Source of the DNA: Pseudidiomarina indica | GTDB taxonomy: Bacteria; Pseudomonadota; Gammaproteobacteria; Enterobacterales; Alteromonadaceae | Length of the DNA stretch: 64,000 nucleotides | Direction: 5' to 3' | Assembly (NCBI RefSeq): GCF_900104245.1 | Contig: NZ_FMXN01000011.1 | Coordinates: 1 to 64,000 of the forward strand | Shown here: positions 16,337 through 25,693 of the stretch, one piece after another | How the letters are laid out: each line of letters begins with the position of its first letter | Position numbering within the stretch: the first letter of the stretch is position 1 | Program-made: the position numbers and the translations under genes | The notes under the pieces: generated by a model | The model's database searches: none | Seen by the model: the letters and a program-made list of their open reading frames with translations, nothing else | What the model was told of the DNA's origin: nothing

Positions 16337-17836
16337 CTATTCTTCGTTACCGAACCAGCAAATATTACGCGCTTGCATAATCAACTCACCTGCTCGTTCC
16401 GCAGTGAGCCCCTCGATATCGACGAGATCGTCGACGCCCTGCTCGGCTAAATCTTCTAATGAAATGACACCACGACTCGCTAATGCGTTGGCCAGTTGTA
16501 ACTCCAGCCCTTCTAAATTCAGAAGGGACGCATCTGGCATCGCATTCTCTAACGACTCTTCGTTGGCCAGTGCTTGGGTCGTCAGAGCTGTTTTAGCTCG
16601 TGACCGAAGCTCTTCAACGATGTCTTCGTCCATGCCATCAATCTCTAACAGTTCCTCCATCGGAACATACGCAATTTCTTCCAAACTCGAGAAGCCTTCA
16701 TCCACCAAAACAGTGGCAAAATCTGCATCGATATCGAGTTTAGAAGTAAATAAGTCTAATACTTTCTGTGCTTCCGCTTGGTTACGCTCGTTGAAGTCCG
16801 TCACCGACAGCACGTTAAGCTGCCAGCCCGTTAATTGACTCGCTAATCGAACGTTTTGTCCTGCTTTACCAATGGCTTGGGCTAGGTTCCCTTCTTCAAC
16901 AGCAATGTCCATGGTGTGCGCATCTTCGTCAACAACAATGGATGCCACTTCGGCAGGAGCCATCGCATTAATCACAAACTGTGCTGGGTTATCATCCCAC
17001 AAGACAATATCCACGCGCTCGCCACCCAGCTCACCGGATACAGCTTGCACTCGCGCACCACGCATTCCCACACAGGCACCGACCGGGTCAATCCGACGGT
17101 CATTGCTTTTTACTGCAATTTTCGCCCGTGAACCTGGATCACGAGCTGCACCACGGATTTCAATCAGTTCTTCGCCAATTTCTGGCACTTCAATGCGGAA
17201 CAACTCAATCAGGAAATCAGGGTGAGTCCGGCTCACAAACAACTGGGCACCTCGTGCTTCAGGACGCACATCAAACAACAGTCCACGCACCCGATCACCT
17301 GCACGGAATGATTCCCGTGGTAATAAATCTTCGCGGTAAATAATCGCTTCAGCGTTATTGCCTAGGTCCAAAATCACATGTTCCCGATTAGCGCGTTTTA
17401 CAATCCCGCTGACCAAGGTTCCCACATGCTCTTTGTACTCATCGACGACTTTCGCACGCTCGGCTTCCCGTACTTTCTGCACTATCACCTGCTTGGCAGT
17501 TTGCGTTGTGATACGGTCAAACTCGATAGACTCGATTTGCTCTTCAACATAATCGCCAGCTTGCACATTCGAATCTTCATACTGTGCGGCGGCAAGACTG
17601 ATTTCGCGATAAGGATTTTCTAACGGCTGCTCACTATCATCGACCACTAACCAGCGGCGAAACGTATCGAACTCACCAGTCTGGCGATCAATGCTGACGC
17701 GAACATCAATATCACCGTCATATTTTTTCTTGGTGGCATGCGCAAGTGCAGACTCCAGCGCTTCAAATATCTTTTCTTTGGATACATCTTTTTCGTTGGA
17801 AACCGCTTCTGCTACTAATAAGATTTCTTTTGCCAT
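16337..17836 (-). CDS. nusA: Transcription termination/antitermination factor NusA
   Basis: ATG 17836 ([20 protein letters not shown]) is chosen over an upstream in-frame start at 17857, matching the family N-terminus. About 499 residues. It has an N-terminal RNA-polymerase-binding domain, an S1 domain ([19 protein letters not shown]), two KH domains ([29 protein letters not shown]) and two acidic C-terminal repeats ([32 protein letters not shown]). It modulates pausing, termination and rRNA antitermination. In the rimP-nusA-infB operon. Confidence 0.97.
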   Translation of the reverse strand: MAKEILLVAEAVSNEKDVSKEKIFEALESALAHATKKKYDGDIDVRVSIDRQTGEFDTFRRWLVVDDSEQPLENPYREISLAAAQYEDSNVQAGDYVEEQIESIEFDRITTQTAKQVIVQKVREAERAKVVDEYKEHVGTLVSGIVKRANREHVILDLGNNAEAIIYREDLLPRESFRAGDRVRGLLFDVRPEARGAQLFVSRTHPDFLIELFRIEVPEIGEELIEIRGAARDPGSRAKIAVKSNDRRIDPVGACVGMRGARVQAVSGELGGERVDIVLWDDNPAQFVINAMAPAEVASIVVDEDAHTMDIAVEEGNLAQAIGKAGQNVRLASQLTGWQLNVLSVTDFNERNQAEAQKVLDLFTSKLDIDADFATVLVDEGFSSLEEIAYVPMEELLEIDGMDEDIVEELRSRAKTALTTQALANEESLENAMPDASLLNLEGLELQLANALASRGVISLEDLAEQGVDDLVDIEGLTAERAGELIMQARNICWFGNEE

Positions 17837-17860
17837 TATCTTGCCTCGCCTACGCAATCC

Positions 17861-18319
17861 CTAGTTGAACTGAGGAACTAAATGAGCTTTTTTGATGGCT
17901 GAATGAGCGACTTTGAACGCCTCACCATCAATGTTGAATTCTATATAATCACCCTCAACCGCGGCAATTACACCTTTAAATTTGCGTTTACCTTGCTGCG
18001 CCATCGTTAATTCCACAGCCGCAACTTCACCTAAATAGAGCGCATACTGCTCGACTTTAAAGAAAGGCCGTTCCATTCCCGGCGAAGATACTTCAAGGTA
18101 GTACTCGCTATTAATCGGATCTTCGACATCTAAGATTGCGCTAACCTGATGACTCACATCGGCACAATCGTCGACCGTGACACCCTGTTCACTATCGATA
18201 TAAACACGCAATGTTGAATGTTTACCAGCGCGCACAAATTCCACACCCCATAGGTCGAAATCCAGTGCTGCAACAGCTGGTTCTAACATGTCATATAAAC
18301 GGTCTTCCATTCGAGCCAA
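17861..18319 (-). CDS. rimP: Ribosome maturation factor RimP
   Basis: 152 residues from TTG 18319. TTG is preferred because AGGAG ends 10 bases upstream, whereas the ATG at 18310 is 18 bases away. It contains GVEFVRAGKHSTLRVYID, CADVSHQVSAILD and YYLEVSSPGMERPF, typical of RimP, needed for early 30S assembly. First gene of the nusA operon, downstream of the initiator tRNA as in E. coli. Confidence 0.94.
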   Translation of the reverse strand: MARMEDRLYDMLEPAVAALDFDLWGVEFVRAGKHSTLRVYIDSEQGVTVDDCADVSHQVSAILDVEDPINSEYYLEVSSPGMERPFFKVEQYALYLGEVAAVELTMAQQGKRKFKGVIAAVEGDYIEFNIDGEAFKVAHSAIKKAHLVPQFN

Positions 18320-18341
18320 GTTTGCTAACTCCTAAAACGAA

Positions 18342-18360
18342 AAAAGGGCGAAACCGCCCA
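18342..18360 (-). terminator. Hairpin with T-run just upstream of rimP
   Basis: On the minus strand GGGCGGTTTCGCCC is followed by TTTTTTCG and then the rimP ribosome site. It would stop transcripts from the tRNA region or attenuate entry into the nusA operon; NusA autoregulation of this operon is known in E. coli. Confidence 0.65.
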
Positions 18361-18428
18361 GTGTTATTGACTGCCCACTCAAGCTTAGCGTCAATCCACC
18401 AAACTTGCCGCAGCAAAGGCCACATAGT

Positions 18429-18458
18429 AAAAAGCCCCGGACTGCTGCGGGGCTTTTA
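18429..18458 (-). terminator. Terminator after tRNA-fMet
   Basis: On the minus strand AAAAGCCCCGCAGCAGTCCG and the following GGGCTTTTT form a GC-rich hairpin with a T-run, about 25 bases past the tRNA 3' end. Confidence 0.8.
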
Positions 18459-18481
18459 AAACACTGGACCCTTTTTGTTAT

Positions 18482-18558
<77 letters not shown>

Positions 18559-18622
18559 TCCGAAAACGTATTGCTATTATACGGGTTTAAACTATTTACC
18601 GCAACCTAACTGGTTGCAAATT

Positions 18623-18707
18623 TGGTGCGGATGGCGGGACTTGAACCCGCACGCCGTTAAGCACTACCCCCTCAAGATAGCGTGTCTACCAATTCCACCA
18701 CATCCGC
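18623..18707 (-). tRNA. tRNA-Leu (GAG)
   Basis: 85 bases, class II with a long variable arm. It begins GCGGATGTGGTGGAATTGG, has anticodon loop CTTGAGG and ends in encoded CCA. It lies directly downstream of secG, as leuU does in E. coli. Confidence 0.95.
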
Positions 18708-18734
18708 TAAACTGACCGTGTCGTTCCGTGACGC

Positions 18735-19061
18735 TTAATTGCCGCCTGGGACGTCACTATTATTTGCTGGCACGTCCGGTACTTGATTAACCGGCACTTC
18801 GATGGCCTCAAACTTACTGCTTGAATCACCGGTGCCTACTGCCAAGTTACCGAGAACTAAGCAAAGAATGAAAAATACCACTGCTAAGGTCGCTGTCGTG
18901 CGGGTCAAAAAGTTTCCTGATCCGCTTGCGCCGAATACAGTATTTGATGCACCAGCGCCAAACGACGCTCCCATATCGGCTCCTTTACCTTGCTGAATCA
19001 TAATGAATCCAATCAAGATAATGGCGACGATTAAGTAGGCAATCAATAAAATTTCTAACAT
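18735..19061 (-). CDS. secG: Preprotein translocase subunit SecG
   Basis: 108 residues with two membrane segments (about 3-21 and 53-75) separated by the conserved GKGADMGASFGAGASNTVFG loop; the tail is acidic and Asn/Pro-rich. It is the accessory subunit of the SecYEG channel. It starts 3 bases after the tpiA stop and leads into tRNA-Leu. Confidence 0.95.
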   Translation of the reverse strand: MLEILLIAYLIVAIILIGFIMIQQGKGADMGASFGAGASNTVFGASGSGNFLTRTTATLAVVFFILCLVLGNLAVGTGDSSSKFEAIEVPVNQVPDVPANNSDVPGGN

Positions 19062-19064
19062 AAA

Positions 19065-19829
19065 TTAGTTACTCCGGGCTTGAGCCGCTGTGCAGATGCT
19101 AACAAACTGCTCCGCTTCCAAACTAGCACCGCCTATCAAACCACCATCAATATCTGCTTGCGCAAACAGAGCTTCGGCGTTTTCCGCTTTCACGCTGCCA
19201 CCATACAAAATTCGTACTAGGCTTCCCGCTGGGCCGAATTTCTCAGTCAACCACTGACGAATAAACGCATGCACTTCTTGTGCTTGCTCGGGACTGGCGG
19301 TTTCACCTGTTCCAATCGCCCAAATGGGTTCGTAAGCGACGACTAACTGCTCACATTCCGTTAACTCGCTCAATGCTGCAGCTAACTGCGCACTGACCAC
19401 TGCAAATGTTTCTTGCTGTTGCCGTTGGGCAGCACTTTCACCCACACAAAGGACGGCAGTCATGCCTTCTTGCGCAACAACTTGGCGAACCTTTGCGCCA
19501 ATTCGAGCCTCGCTATCACCATAAAACTGGCGGCGTTCAGAGTGCCCTAGCAGAACAAAGCTGGCGCCAGCTTCCGCTAATAGCGTACAACTGTGCTCAC
19601 CGGTGTGCGCACCGCTGGAATGTTCATTCACATCTTGCGCACCCAAATAAATCTGATCGTAAAACGCTGCTTCTTGCCAATGTCCCAGCAATACGGCGGG
19701 AGGGCAAACGACTACCTGTACGGCAGCAAATTCGGCAGCACTCTCACGGAGAGCTTTAGCCATGTTCGTGACCAAATTACGGTCACCGTTCATTTTCCAG
19801 TTAGCGATAACTAACGGTTGGCGTTGCAT
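19065..19829 (-). CDS. tpiA: Triosephosphate isomerase
   Basis: About 254 residues from ATG 19829 (an adjacent ATG at 19832 and GTG at 19835 are alternatives; GAGGTG overlaps them). Active-site segments: NWKMNG (Lys), LLGHSERRQ (His) and VVAYEPIWAIGTG (catalytic Glu); the phosphate loop is LYGGSVKAENA. Interconverts DHAP and glyceraldehyde 3-phosphate. Upstream of secG, as in many gammaproteobacteria. Confidence 0.96.
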   Translation of the reverse strand: MQRQPLVIANWKMNGDRNLVTNMAKALRESAAEFAAVQVVVCPPAVLLGHWQEAAFYDQIYLGAQDVNEHSSGAHTGEHSCTLLAEAGASFVLLGHSERRQFYGDSEARIGAKVRQVVAQEGMTAVLCVGESAAQRQQQETFAVVSAQLAAALSELTECEQLVVAYEPIWAIGTGETASPEQAQEVHAFIRQWLTEKFGPAGSLVRILYGGSVKAENAEALFAQADIDGGLIGGASLEAEQFVSICTAAQARSN

Positions 19830-19918
19830 CATCACCTCGACTTCATTGAGAGCGGCGAGATATTACATAACCTCGCCGCAACTTACAAGCTGTGAATGTG
19901 GATTTTCTGCGCGATTGA

Positions 19919-21259
19919 TTAATTACTAGCCGCTTCGACTTCTTGCGCAATTTCTTCGGCGAATTTTTGCACCACCGCACCATCTTGGCCTTCAACCATC
20001 ACTCGAATCAGGGGTTCAGTTCCTGATTTCCGTAACAACACTCGGCCTTGGCGACCTAGTGCTGATTCCACCTCTTTCACCACCGATTTGACGTTGTCAG
20101 CAGCGAGTGGATCTGTTCCTGCGGTGAAACGGACGTTCACCAGCGCTTGCGGATACTTTTCAAACTGCGCCAATAATTCGTCAAGCGTGCGCCCTTCGCG
20201 CTGCATTGCGGTAAGCACTTGCAAACCTGCAATGATGCCATCACCGGTACTATGGAACTGACGGTTAATAATATGACCTGAGTTTTCTCCACCAATCCGC
20301 CAATCCCGCTTTACCAGTTCTTCCATCACATAACGGTCACCAACTTTTGCACGGACAAACGGAATACGACGATCGGTAAAGAACTTCTCCAGCGCAAAGT
20401 TACTCATCAGGGTGCCGACAATCCCACCCTGCAATAAGCCATCTTGCTGAGCTGCACGCGCCAAGATATAAATGATATCGTCACCATCGACAATGCGTCC
20501 GCTGGCGGTAACCATCATAATACGGTCACCATCGCCATCGAGTGCGAACCCAAGGTCGGCTTTGTGAGCAAGCACTTGCTCGCGAACGGTGGCTAAGTGG
20601 GTGGCGCCACATTTTTCGTTAATATTGATGCCATTGGGTTCAGTGCCGATTTCCCAAATATCCGCACCAAGTTCTTTCAGCACATCGGGGGCAATGTGGT
20701 AAGTCGCCCCATGGGCGCAATCGACCACGATTTTTAATCCCTTCAACGATAAGTCGGAAGGAAACACGCTTTTACAAAACTCGATATAACGGCCCGGCGC
20801 ATCATGGATACGCGTCGCCCGCCCCATGTCTTCTGAAGGCACGCAGCGAATCGGTTCATCCAGTAACCGTTCAATTGCCGCTTCCACGTCATCCGGTAAC
20901 TTACTGCCTTCGTCGGAGAAGAATTTAATCCCATTATCGTAATACGGGTTGTGGGAGGCGCTAATCACAATGCCTGCTGCGGCACGGAAGTTGCGGGTTA
21001 AATATGCCACTGCTGGCGTTGGCATCGGGCCTAAGAACTCAACGCTGACACCGGCAGATAACAGCCCTGCTTCTAACGCTGATTCCAACATATATCCCGA
21101 TAATCGCGTGTCTTTACCCATCAACACCCGATGATTCCCATTGGCTGACAGCACGGTTCCTGCTGCCCAACCTAACTTCACTGCAAAGTCGGGGGTGATC
21201 GGATAATCCCCAACCCGTCCACGCACCCCATCGGTGCCAAAATATTTACGCTGACTCAA
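19919..21259 (-). CDS. glmM: Phosphoglucosamine mutase
   Basis: 446 residues, the standard GlmM length. It has the phosphoserine loop [17 protein letters not shown], the metal loop [13 protein letters not shown], the sugar loop GGENSGHII and the phosphate loop [15 protein letters not shown]. It converts glucosamine-6-phosphate to glucosamine-1-phosphate for peptidoglycan and LPS. It overlaps the folP stop by 4 bases. Confidence 0.97.
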   Translation of the reverse strand: MSQRKYFGTDGVRGRVGDYPITPDFAVKLGWAAGTVLSANGNHRVLMGKDTRLSGYMLESALEAGLLSAGVSVEFLGPMPTPAVAYLTRNFRAAAGIVISASHNPYYDNGIKFFSDEGSKLPDDVEAAIERLLDEPIRCVPSEDMGRATRIHDAPGRYIEFCKSVFPSDLSLKGLKIVVDCAHGATYHIAPDVLKELGADIWEIGTEPNGININEKCGATHLATVREQVLAHKADLGFALDGDGDRIMMVTASGRIVDGDDIIYILARAAQQDGLLQGGIVGTLMSNFALEKFFTDRRIPFVRAKVGDRYVMEELVKRDWRIGGENSGHIINRQFHSTGDGIIAGLQVLTAMQREGRTLDELLAQFEKYPQALVNVRFTAGTDPLAADNVKSVVKEVESALGRQGRVLLRKSGTEPLIRVMVEGQDGAVVQKFAEEIAQEVEAASN

Positions 21260-22071
21260 GCGAATTCTCCCGCCAAGGTTGCTGCTACTACTTTCATTGC
21301 ATCAACCGTTTCCTTGACATCATGCACACGAATAATCTGTGCTCCTTTCAGAGCCGCTATGGTTGCGGCCGCTAAACTACCAGCGAGTCGTTCGGTAACC
21401 GCTCGCCCAGTAACTTGGCCAATCATTGATTTTCGTGACATCCCTATCAGTAACGGTAATTCCAATTGATGAAATTCTTGCAGGTGATGCAGTAACTGAT
21501 AATTGTGTTCAACTGATTTACCAAACCCAAAACCCGGGTCCAAGTAAATGTTATCTTTTTGTATTCCCGATTGTACACAAATTTGTACCCGATCGGCTAA
21601 AAATTTTTTAACGTCGGTGACCACATGCTGATAATTGGGTTCATGTTGCATGGTTCGTGGTTCACCCTGCATATGCATCAAACATACCTTAGCACCGGCC
21701 GCGGCCACGACTTCCACCGCGCCTTTATCACGTAGTGCATTGATGTCGTTAATCATCTGCTCATTTAACTTGAGCACTTCGGCCATCACTGCTGTTTTAC
21801 AGGTATCCACCGAAATCGGAATATCAAAGTTCGCCTGCACCCGCTCAATCACCGGGACAATTCGTGCCAGTTCTTCATCCGCCGACACGCCATCACTCCC
21901 CGGCCGCGTGGATTCGCCCCCGATATCAAGCCAAGCCGCGCCATCGCTAATCATTTTTTCTGCTTGATAAAGCGCTTGGTCAATACGGTTGTGACGACCA
22001 CCATCTGAAAAAGAATCCGGGGTGACATTAAGAATGCCCATTACTTGTATAGCTGAAGGCTCTATTTTCAT
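21256..22071 (-). CDS. folP: Dihydropteroate synthase
   Basis: 271 residues with [29 protein letters not shown] and the C-terminal [15 protein letters not shown], the pterin- and pABA-binding signatures. It makes dihydropteroate in folate synthesis and is the sulfonamide target. Between ftsH and glmM as in E. coli. Confidence 0.97.
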   Translation of the reverse strand: MKIEPSAIQVMGILNVTPDSFSDGGRHNRIDQALYQAEKMISDGAAWLDIGGESTRPGSDGVSADEELARIVPVIERVQANFDIPISVDTCKTAVMAEVLKLNEQMINDINALRDKGAVEVVAAAGAKVCLMHMQGEPRTMQHEPNYQHVVTDVKKFLADRVQICVQSGIQKDNIYLDPGFGFGKSVEHNYQLLHHLQEFHQLELPLLIGMSRKSMIGQVTGRAVTERLAGSLAAATIAALKGAQIIRVHDVKETVDAMKVVAATLAGEFA

Positions 22072-22107
22072 TCGCTCTTACCTGTGCTGATTTCGCTTAA
22101 CTCTAAC

Positions 22108-22135
22108 AAAAAGCCCCGATGAACGGGGCTTTTTA
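22108..22135 (-). terminator. Terminator after ftsH
   Basis: AAAAAGCCCCG-ATGAA-CGGGGCTTTTT forms a symmetric hairpin with T-runs on both strands. It lies between the ftsH stop (22152) and the folP start (22071), so it ends the rlmE-ftsH message. Confidence 0.85.
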
Positions 22136-22151
22136 ACACGAAGCTAACTAT

Positions 22152-24071
22152 CTAACTCGCAGGGCTATCGCCAGCAGGCGTAGTGGTTGAAACCGGCTGG
22201 GTCGGTTGTTTTGGCTGCTGTTTACCTGAATCCGAAGGTGGATTATCACGTTGCTGCCAGTCACGCGGTTCACGTACTGCCCGACGATTCATCAAGTCAT
22301 CAATTTGATCCGCATCCAAGGTTTCATACTTCATCAAAGCATCTTTCATAGAGTGCAGAATGTCGATGTTTTCTTCCAAAATACGCTTCGCACGATCATA
22401 GTTACGATCAATAAAGCTTTTAATTTCTTGATCGATCGCACGAGCGGTTTCATCCGACATATGCTTGTGCTGAGTCACCGAACGACCAAGGAACACTTCG
22501 CCTTCATCATCCGCATACAGCAAGGGTCCCATTTTGTCAGAAAGCCCCCATTGGGTCACCATTTTACGTGCAATTTGAGTGGCACGCTCAATGTCATTCG
22601 ACGCACCAGTGGTGACCTTATCATTACCATAGATCAGCTGTTCCGCAATACGACCACCGAACAAGCTTGAAATCATACTTTCTAAGTGTTGTTTCGTATG
22701 GCTGACACGATCTTGCTCAGGCAAGTACATGGTCACCCCTAACGCACGCCCCCGAGGAATAATCGAGACCTTATAAACCGGATCATGTTCCGGCACCAGG
22801 CGCCCGACAATTGCGTGACCCGCTTCATGATATGCAGTCATCGCTTTTTCTTCTTCGGTCATGACCAACGAGCGGCGCTCGGTGCCCATCAAGATTTTAT
22901 CTTTTGCTTGCTCAAACTCTTCCATCGCGACCACTTTTTTATTGGTACGCGCGGCAAACAACGCAGCTTCGTTCACTAAGTTAGCCAAATCCGCTCCTGA
23001 GAAGCCCGGTGTTCCTCGAGCAATCACTGACGGATCCACGTCATTCCCTAATGGAACTTTACGCATATGGACTCGCAAAATTTGCTCACGACCACGGACA
23101 TCAGGCAAACCGACGACCACTTGGCGGTCAAAGCGACCTGGGCGTAACAAAGCGGGGTCTAACACATCGGGACGGTTGGTTGCGGCAATCACGATAATGC
23201 CTTCATTGCCTTCAAACCCATCCATTTCAACCAACATCTGGTTCAATGTTTGCTCACGCTCGTCATGGCCACCGCCTAAGCCGGCGCCCCGCTGACGACC
23301 AACTGCATCAATCTCGTCAATAAAGATGATGCATGGCGCTGCCTTTTTCGCTTGTTCAAACATATCACGAACGCGTGAGGCACCCACCCCAACAAACATT
23401 TCAACGAAGTCTGAACCTGAAATTGAGAAAAACGGAACCCGCGCTTCCCCAGCAATAGCTTTCGCTAATAAGGTTTTACCTGTTCCCGGTGGACCTACCA
23501 TGAGGACACCCTTCGGAATCTTTCCGCCCAGGTTCTGGAATTTGCTCGGATCACGCAAGTATTCGACCAGCTCACTGACTTCTTCTTTCGCTTCGTCACA
23601 GCCAGCCACATCCGCGAAGGTGGTTTTAATTTGGTCTTCGCTCATCAACCGCGCTTTGCTCTTACCGAACGACATAGCCCCACGGCCACCACCGCCCTGC
23701 ATTTGACGCATGAAGAATATCCACACACCAATTAACAGCAGCATCGGGAACCATGAGATAAAAATCTGGGCGAGGATACTCGGTTCTTCTGGTAATTTAC
23801 CGCGCACCACCACGTTATTTTCAATCAAGTCATCCAGCAACTTAGGATCATGCTGCGTTGGCACCACAGTGGTAAATTGTTCACCGCTGCGTGATTGGGC
23901 AGTAATGACACGGCCGTCAATATCGACTGAACGAACGCCGCCATTATGCACTTGATTAATAAACTGACTGTACGCCACCTGTTGGTTCGCTGCGCCACTT
24001 TGACTGAAGTTATTAAATACAGTCATAAGGACAACGGCGATGACCAGCCATAAAATGAGATTTTTTGCCAT
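22152..24071 (-). CDS. ftsH: ATP-dependent zinc metalloprotease FtsH
   Basis: ATG 24071 ([20 protein letters not shown]) matches the family start; an in-frame TTG at 24080 has a better-spaced AGAGGT, so the start is not certain. 639 residues. Two membrane segments (about 4-20 and 100-120) flank a periplasmic domain. The AAA+ domain has Walker A GPPGTGKT and Walker [12 protein letters not shown], with the second region of homology [19 protein letters not shown]. The zinc protease site is HEAGH. It degrades LpxC, sigma-32 and damaged membrane proteins. Downstream of rlmE behind a sigma-32-type promoter. Confidence 0.97.
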   Translation of the reverse strand: MAKNLILWLVIAVVLMTVFNNFSQSGAANQQVAYSQFINQVHNGGVRSVDIDGRVITAQSRSGEQFTTVVPTQHDPKLLDDLIENNVVVRGKLPEEPSILAQIFISWFPMLLLIGVWIFFMRQMQGGGGRGAMSFGKSKARLMSEDQIKTTFADVAGCDEAKEEVSELVEYLRDPSKFQNLGGKIPKGVLMVGPPGTGKTLLAKAIAGEARVPFFSISGSDFVEMFVGVGASRVRDMFEQAKKAAPCIIFIDEIDAVGRQRGAGLGGGHDEREQTLNQMLVEMDGFEGNEGIIVIAATNRPDVLDPALLRPGRFDRQVVVGLPDVRGREQILRVHMRKVPLGNDVDPSVIARGTPGFSGADLANLVNEAALFAARTNKKVVAMEEFEQAKDKILMGTERRSLVMTEEEKAMTAYHEAGHAIVGRLVPEHDPVYKVSIIPRGRALGVTMYLPEQDRVSHTKQHLESMISSLFGGRIAEQLIYGNDKVTTGASNDIERATQIARKMVTQWGLSDKMGPLLYADDEGEVFLGRSVTQHKHMSDETARAIDQEIKSFIDRNYDRAKRILEENIDILHSMKDALMKYETLDADQIDDLMNRRAVREPRDWQQRDNPPSDSGKQQPKQPTQPVSTTTPAGDSPAS

Positions 24072-24123
24072 ATCGCTCAAAGCTGACTACCTCTTGTTTG
24101 CATTTGTAGCTCGTTCTAGAGTA

Positions 24124-24750
24124 CTACACTTTGTAACCTGTCGCCACCAAATAGACTTCCCGCGATCGTGCTCGGGAGGAATCTGGTTTACGTGTTTTTA
24201 CTGTGGTAAATGCGGCGCGTACATTTTTCAAAAACGCTTCAAACCCTTCGCCATGGAATACTTTGACGACAAAACTGCCATTTGGTTTCAATACCTGATG
24301 ACACATATCCAACGCCAACTCAACCAGATACATGGCTCGCGGCTGATCAACGTTATCATTACCGCTCATATTTGGTGCCATATCTGACAACACCACATCC
24401 ACATTTTTACCGCCAATCCGGGTCAATAATGCATCCAAAACAGCTTCTTCGCGGAAGTCACCCTGTAAGAAATCTACGCCAGCGATTGGGTCCATCGGTA
24501 AAATATCACAAGCGATGACTTGGCAATTGCCGTGCAAGGCATCCACCACGTATTGGGACCAGCCACCGGGTGCCGCGCCAAGATCAACCACAGTTTGCCC
24601 TTGCTTCAGAATTCGATCTTTCTGCTGAATCTCTTCCAGCTTGAAAACCGCGCGCGAGCGTAGCCCTTTGCGCTGTGCCTGTTGAACGTAGTGATCGTTA
24701 AAGTGTTCTTGCAGCCAACGTTTACTACTGGCCGATCGTTTTTTCGTCAT
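24124..24750 (-). CDS. rlmE: 23S rRNA 2'-O-ribose methyltransferase RlmE
   Basis: 208 residues, same length as E. coli RlmE (FtsJ/RrmJ). It contains SAM-binding [15 protein letters not shown], catalytic [12 protein letters not shown] and the K-D-K-E elements ([22 protein letters not shown]). It methylates U2552 of the 23S A-loop. First gene of the heat-shock-type rlmE-ftsH operon. Confidence 0.96.
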   Translation of the reverse strand: MTKKRSASSKRWLQEHFNDHYVQQAQRKGLRSRAVFKLEEIQQKDRILKQGQTVVDLGAAPGGWSQYVVDALHGNCQVIACDILPMDPIAGVDFLQGDFREEAVLDALLTRIGGKNVDVVLSDMAPNMSGNDNVDQPRAMYLVELALDMCHQVLKPNGSFVVKVFHGEGFEAFLKNVRAAFTTVKTRKPDSSRARSREVYLVATGYKV

Positions 24751-24781
24751 GTTTTACTCACCAAACTGGCTTCTAATAGGG

Positions 24782-24810
24782 AGATGGCGTTACAATAAGG
24801 AAATTTCAAG
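24782..24810 (-). promoter_or_regulatory. Sigma-32-type promoter of rlmE-ftsH
   Basis: On the minus strand CTTGAAA (24810-24804), 14 bases, then CGCCATCT (24789-24782). The E. coli sigma-32 consensus is CTTGAAA-N11-16-CCCCATNT: a perfect -35 and one mismatch in the -10. It lies about 30 bases before the rlmE start. The orthologous E. coli operon is heat-shock controlled. Confidence 0.7.
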
Positions 24811-24833
24811 TGTTTTGATGGGATATATATTAC

Positions 24834-25142
24834 ATGGCAACAGCCGTAACCTTAAGCAATAAACAAAAACAGTATTTAAAAGGATTAGCGCACCCTCTGA
24901 AACCAGTGGTGTTGCTCGGTGCCAATGGCCTCACTGAAGGGGTCATGGCAGAAATCGAGTTGGCGTTAACCCATCACGAGCTTATTAAAATCAAGGTGCC
25001 TGAAGAAGAGCGTGAATTGCGCGAGCAAATCTATGCCACTATTCTCGCCCATACTGAGGCCACTAAAGTACAAGTTGTCGGTAAAGTCCTCACCTTGTAT
25101 CGCCCCAGCCCTGCCGCGAAAATTCAGCTACCACGTCGTTAA
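24834..25142 (+). CDS. yhbY: Ribosome assembly RNA-binding protein YhbY
   Basis: 102 residues of the CRS1/YhbY RNA-binding fold: LSNKQKQYLKGLAHPLKPVV, the GANGLTEGVMAEIELAL loop and HELIKIKVP. It binds pre-50S particles. Divergent from rlmE as in E. coli. Confidence 0.93.
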   Translation: MATAVTLSNKQKQYLKGLAHPLKPVVLLGANGLTEGVMAEIELALTHHELIKIKVPEEERELREQIYATILAHTEATKVQVVGKVLTLYRPSPAAKIQLPRR

Positions 25143-25162
25143 GCCGACTGAGCCACGAACAA

Positions 25163-25189
25163 AAACAGCGCGACCAAGTCGCGCTGTTT
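25163..25189. terminator. Bidirectional terminator between yhbY and greA
   Basis: AAACAGCGCGAC (25163-25174) pairs with GTCGCGCTGTTT (25178-25189). A/T flanks on both sides serve the convergent yhbY (+) and greA (-) transcripts. Confidence 0.85.
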
Positions 25190-25216
25190 CTTTAAGAGGA
25201 ACACCTGTTCGTTAAG

Positions 25217-25693
25217 TTACAGGTATTCCACCTTCACCACTTCGTACACCACTTCACCATTAGGCGTTTGTACAACCGCGGCATCATCCACTTGCTTCCC
25301 AATCATGGCACGCGCAATGGGTGAGTTAACCGAAATCAAATTCGATTTAATATCTGCTTCATCATCGCCCACGATACGATAGGTGACTTCTTTGTCCGTC
25401 GCTGTGTTATACAACGTCACAGTCGCCCCAAAAATCACTTTGCCGTGATTTGGGATTTGCGTCACATCAATGATCTGTGCATGGGACAACTTTGCTTCAA
25501 TTTCTTGAATACGCCCCTCACAAAAGCCTTGTTGCTCACGCGCTGCATGGTATTCTGCATTTTCTTTTAAATCGCCGTGTTCACGTGCTTCCGCAATCGC
25601 TTGGATAATGCGTGGACGCTCCACTGATTTTAACCGCTGCAATTCCTCTCGCAGTAACTCAGCACCGCGAGCTGTCATTGGAATCTGGTTCAT
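25217..25693 (-). CDS. greA: Transcription elongation factor GreA
   Basis: 158 residues: coiled coil with the acidic tip ([20 protein letters not shown]) and the C-terminal FKBP-like domain ([25 protein letters not shown]). It rescues backtracked RNA polymerase by stimulating transcript cleavage. Its ATG overlaps the carB stop by 4 bases. Confidence 0.97.
   Translation of the reverse strand: MNQIPMTARGAELLREELQRLKSVERPRIIQAIAEAREHGDLKENAEYHAAREQQGFCEGRIQEIEAKLSHAQIIDVTQIPNHGKVIFGATVTLYNTATDKEVTYRIVGDDEADIKSNLISVNSPIARAMIGKQVDDAAVVQTPNGEVVYEVVKVEYL

Noticed and set aside
24834-25142. Leaderless transcript for yhbY because of TATATAT 10 bases before its ATG
   Set aside because: No convincing -35 at proper spacing and no supporting data.
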